Of a stretch of 47,658 nt of DNA, positions 47,171 through 47,658 are shown piece after piece. Within the stretch, counting starts at the first letter, position 1. Each line of letters begins with the position of its first letter. The stretch comes from a filamentous cyanobacterium CCP2 (GTDB lineage Bacteria; Cyanobacteriota; Cyanobacteriia; Elainellales; Elainellaceae): the NCBI GenBank assembly GCA_003003615.1, contig PVWD01000012.1, positions 1 through 47,658 on the forward strand, in the 5' to 3' direction. The translations under genes were made by a program, and so were the position numbers. A model generated the notes under the pieces. That model searched no databases. It saw only the letters and a list, made by a program, of their open reading frames with translations, and was not told the origin of the DNA.

Positions 47171-47658
47171 TACTCCCACACTCCTACATAAATTCGATTG
47201 CCTGCCTGTTCAATCACGCCTTGCACGGAACCGTTATTAATGGTGTAGGACGGAATTTCTCCCCGTCGGACTTGCTCCAAAGCTTGCTCAATTTCTGGGC
47301 TACTGCGATAGTTCAACATGCCGTTGAGGGCAGTCCGCATCACGTTGGCATCGGTGTAGGGCGAAAAGTAGGCTTCAGTACGTTCCACCTGATTATTGGC
47401 GCGATCGTAGATGTAAACCAGATCCACCTGTTCCGGCACAATGTAAGTAACAATCCGGAAATTACCGCCTTCATCTCGCTGGCGATCGGGTTCACCTAGC
47501 TGTTGCACCACCTGCTGTTCGCTGGTTCCTGGTGGGAAACCCGGTACGCTGGAAATTGGACTGCCGATCGCAGGCGGTTGGGGACGATCTGCCGGACGCT
47601 CTGGGGCTTGGGGGGGCAGGGCTTCAATGCTGTCCTCTGGGTCTGATGAGTCTACGGG
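47170..47658 (-). CDS. Hypothetical protein, N-terminus beyond window edge
   Basis: The reading frame is open to the right edge, so only the C-terminal 162 residues are seen. The first visible part is low-complexity and Pro-rich (ALPPQAPERPADRPQPPAIG), then a folded part with VVQQLGEPDRQRDEGGNFRI, VTYIVPEQVDLVYIYDR, a middle TALNGMLNYRSSPEIEQALE and NGSVQGVIEQAGNRIYVGVW at the end. The QQLGEP start recalls small outer-membrane lipoprotein-like folds (SmpA/OmlA type), but that is a weak resemblance. It overlaps the start of the downstream glycosyltransferase (TAATG), so the two are co-translated. Confidence 0.6.
   Translation of the reverse strand, partial: PVDSSDPEDSIEALPPQAPERPADRPQPPAIGSPISSVPGFPPGTSEQQVVQQLGEPDRQRDEGGNFRIVTYIVPEQVDLVYIYDRANNQVERTEAYFSPYTDANVMRTALNGMLNYRSSPEIEQALEQVRRGEIPSYTINNGSVQGVIEQAGNRIYVGVWE

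Overview
The window looks like a chromosomal segment of a filamentous or Leptolyngbya-like cyanobacterium. The evidence is the very frequent GCGATCGC/CGATCG (HIP1-like) octamer, the cyanobacterial-type ClpS followed by a DUF2103 protein, the CPA1 antiporter, RDD/SpoIIM and Nat/Aap transporter families, families of dispersed short palindromic repeats, and direct-repeat low-complexity tracts typical of these genomes. No rRNA, tRNA, CRISPR array, prophage or complete insertion sequence was found.

Layout. (1) 1-2.9 kb: two GT4 glycosyltransferases around a divergent pair of tiny genes, one a likely ribbon-helix-helix protein with phased upstream repeats. (2) 3.1-8.8 kb: an accessory island read on the minus strand. 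A 950-residue NB-ARC/STAND ATPase with a long TPR array is followed by three two-gene small modules (DUF6883-DUF4926, Phd-RelE, HicA-HicB). The modules are separated by degenerate copies of the 3' end of the STAND-TPR gene, so the region reads as a cassette array. (3) 9-24.2 kb: mostly housekeeping genes: PutA, a membrane-anchored EEP-fold protein, a probable lipoprotein, ClpS, DUF2103, PheT, a CPA1 Na+/H+ antiporter meeting two tandem RCK (TrkA-type) proteins, and a divergent RDD/SpoIIM membrane pair. (4) 24.6-32.8 kb: a putative small biosynthetic cluster. It holds a one-module NRPS (half C-A-T-TE) with no Asp at the adenylation position that normally binds the alpha-amino group and a Cys in the thioesterase nucleophile motif. 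It is divergent from an HPPD-like dioxygenase and an E. coli-type TyrA, with a GT2 glycosyltransferase nearby. Together these could supply and use 4-hydroxyphenylpyruvate or a derivative. (5) 33-34.2 kb: two small genes flanked by two copies of a roughly 90-bp MITE with terminal inverted repeats and 5-bp target duplications. (6) 34.2-38.8 kb: a complete polar amino-acid ABC transporter (Aap/Nat-II type) with an intercistronic hairpin and an upstream NtcA-like site. (7) 39-47.7 kb: assorted genes including a Kir-type K+ channel, GNAT, MiaE, a methyltransferase, YjbQ, a pre-peptidase C-terminal repeat protein, a small membrane protein, a GT-B glycosyltransferase and a protein cut by the right edge.

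The two regions most worth follow-up are the TPR-tail/small-module array (3.7-8.8 kb) and the arylpyruvate-type NRPS locus (26.4-32.8 kb). All functional calls come from reading motifs and gene context only; no database search was run.
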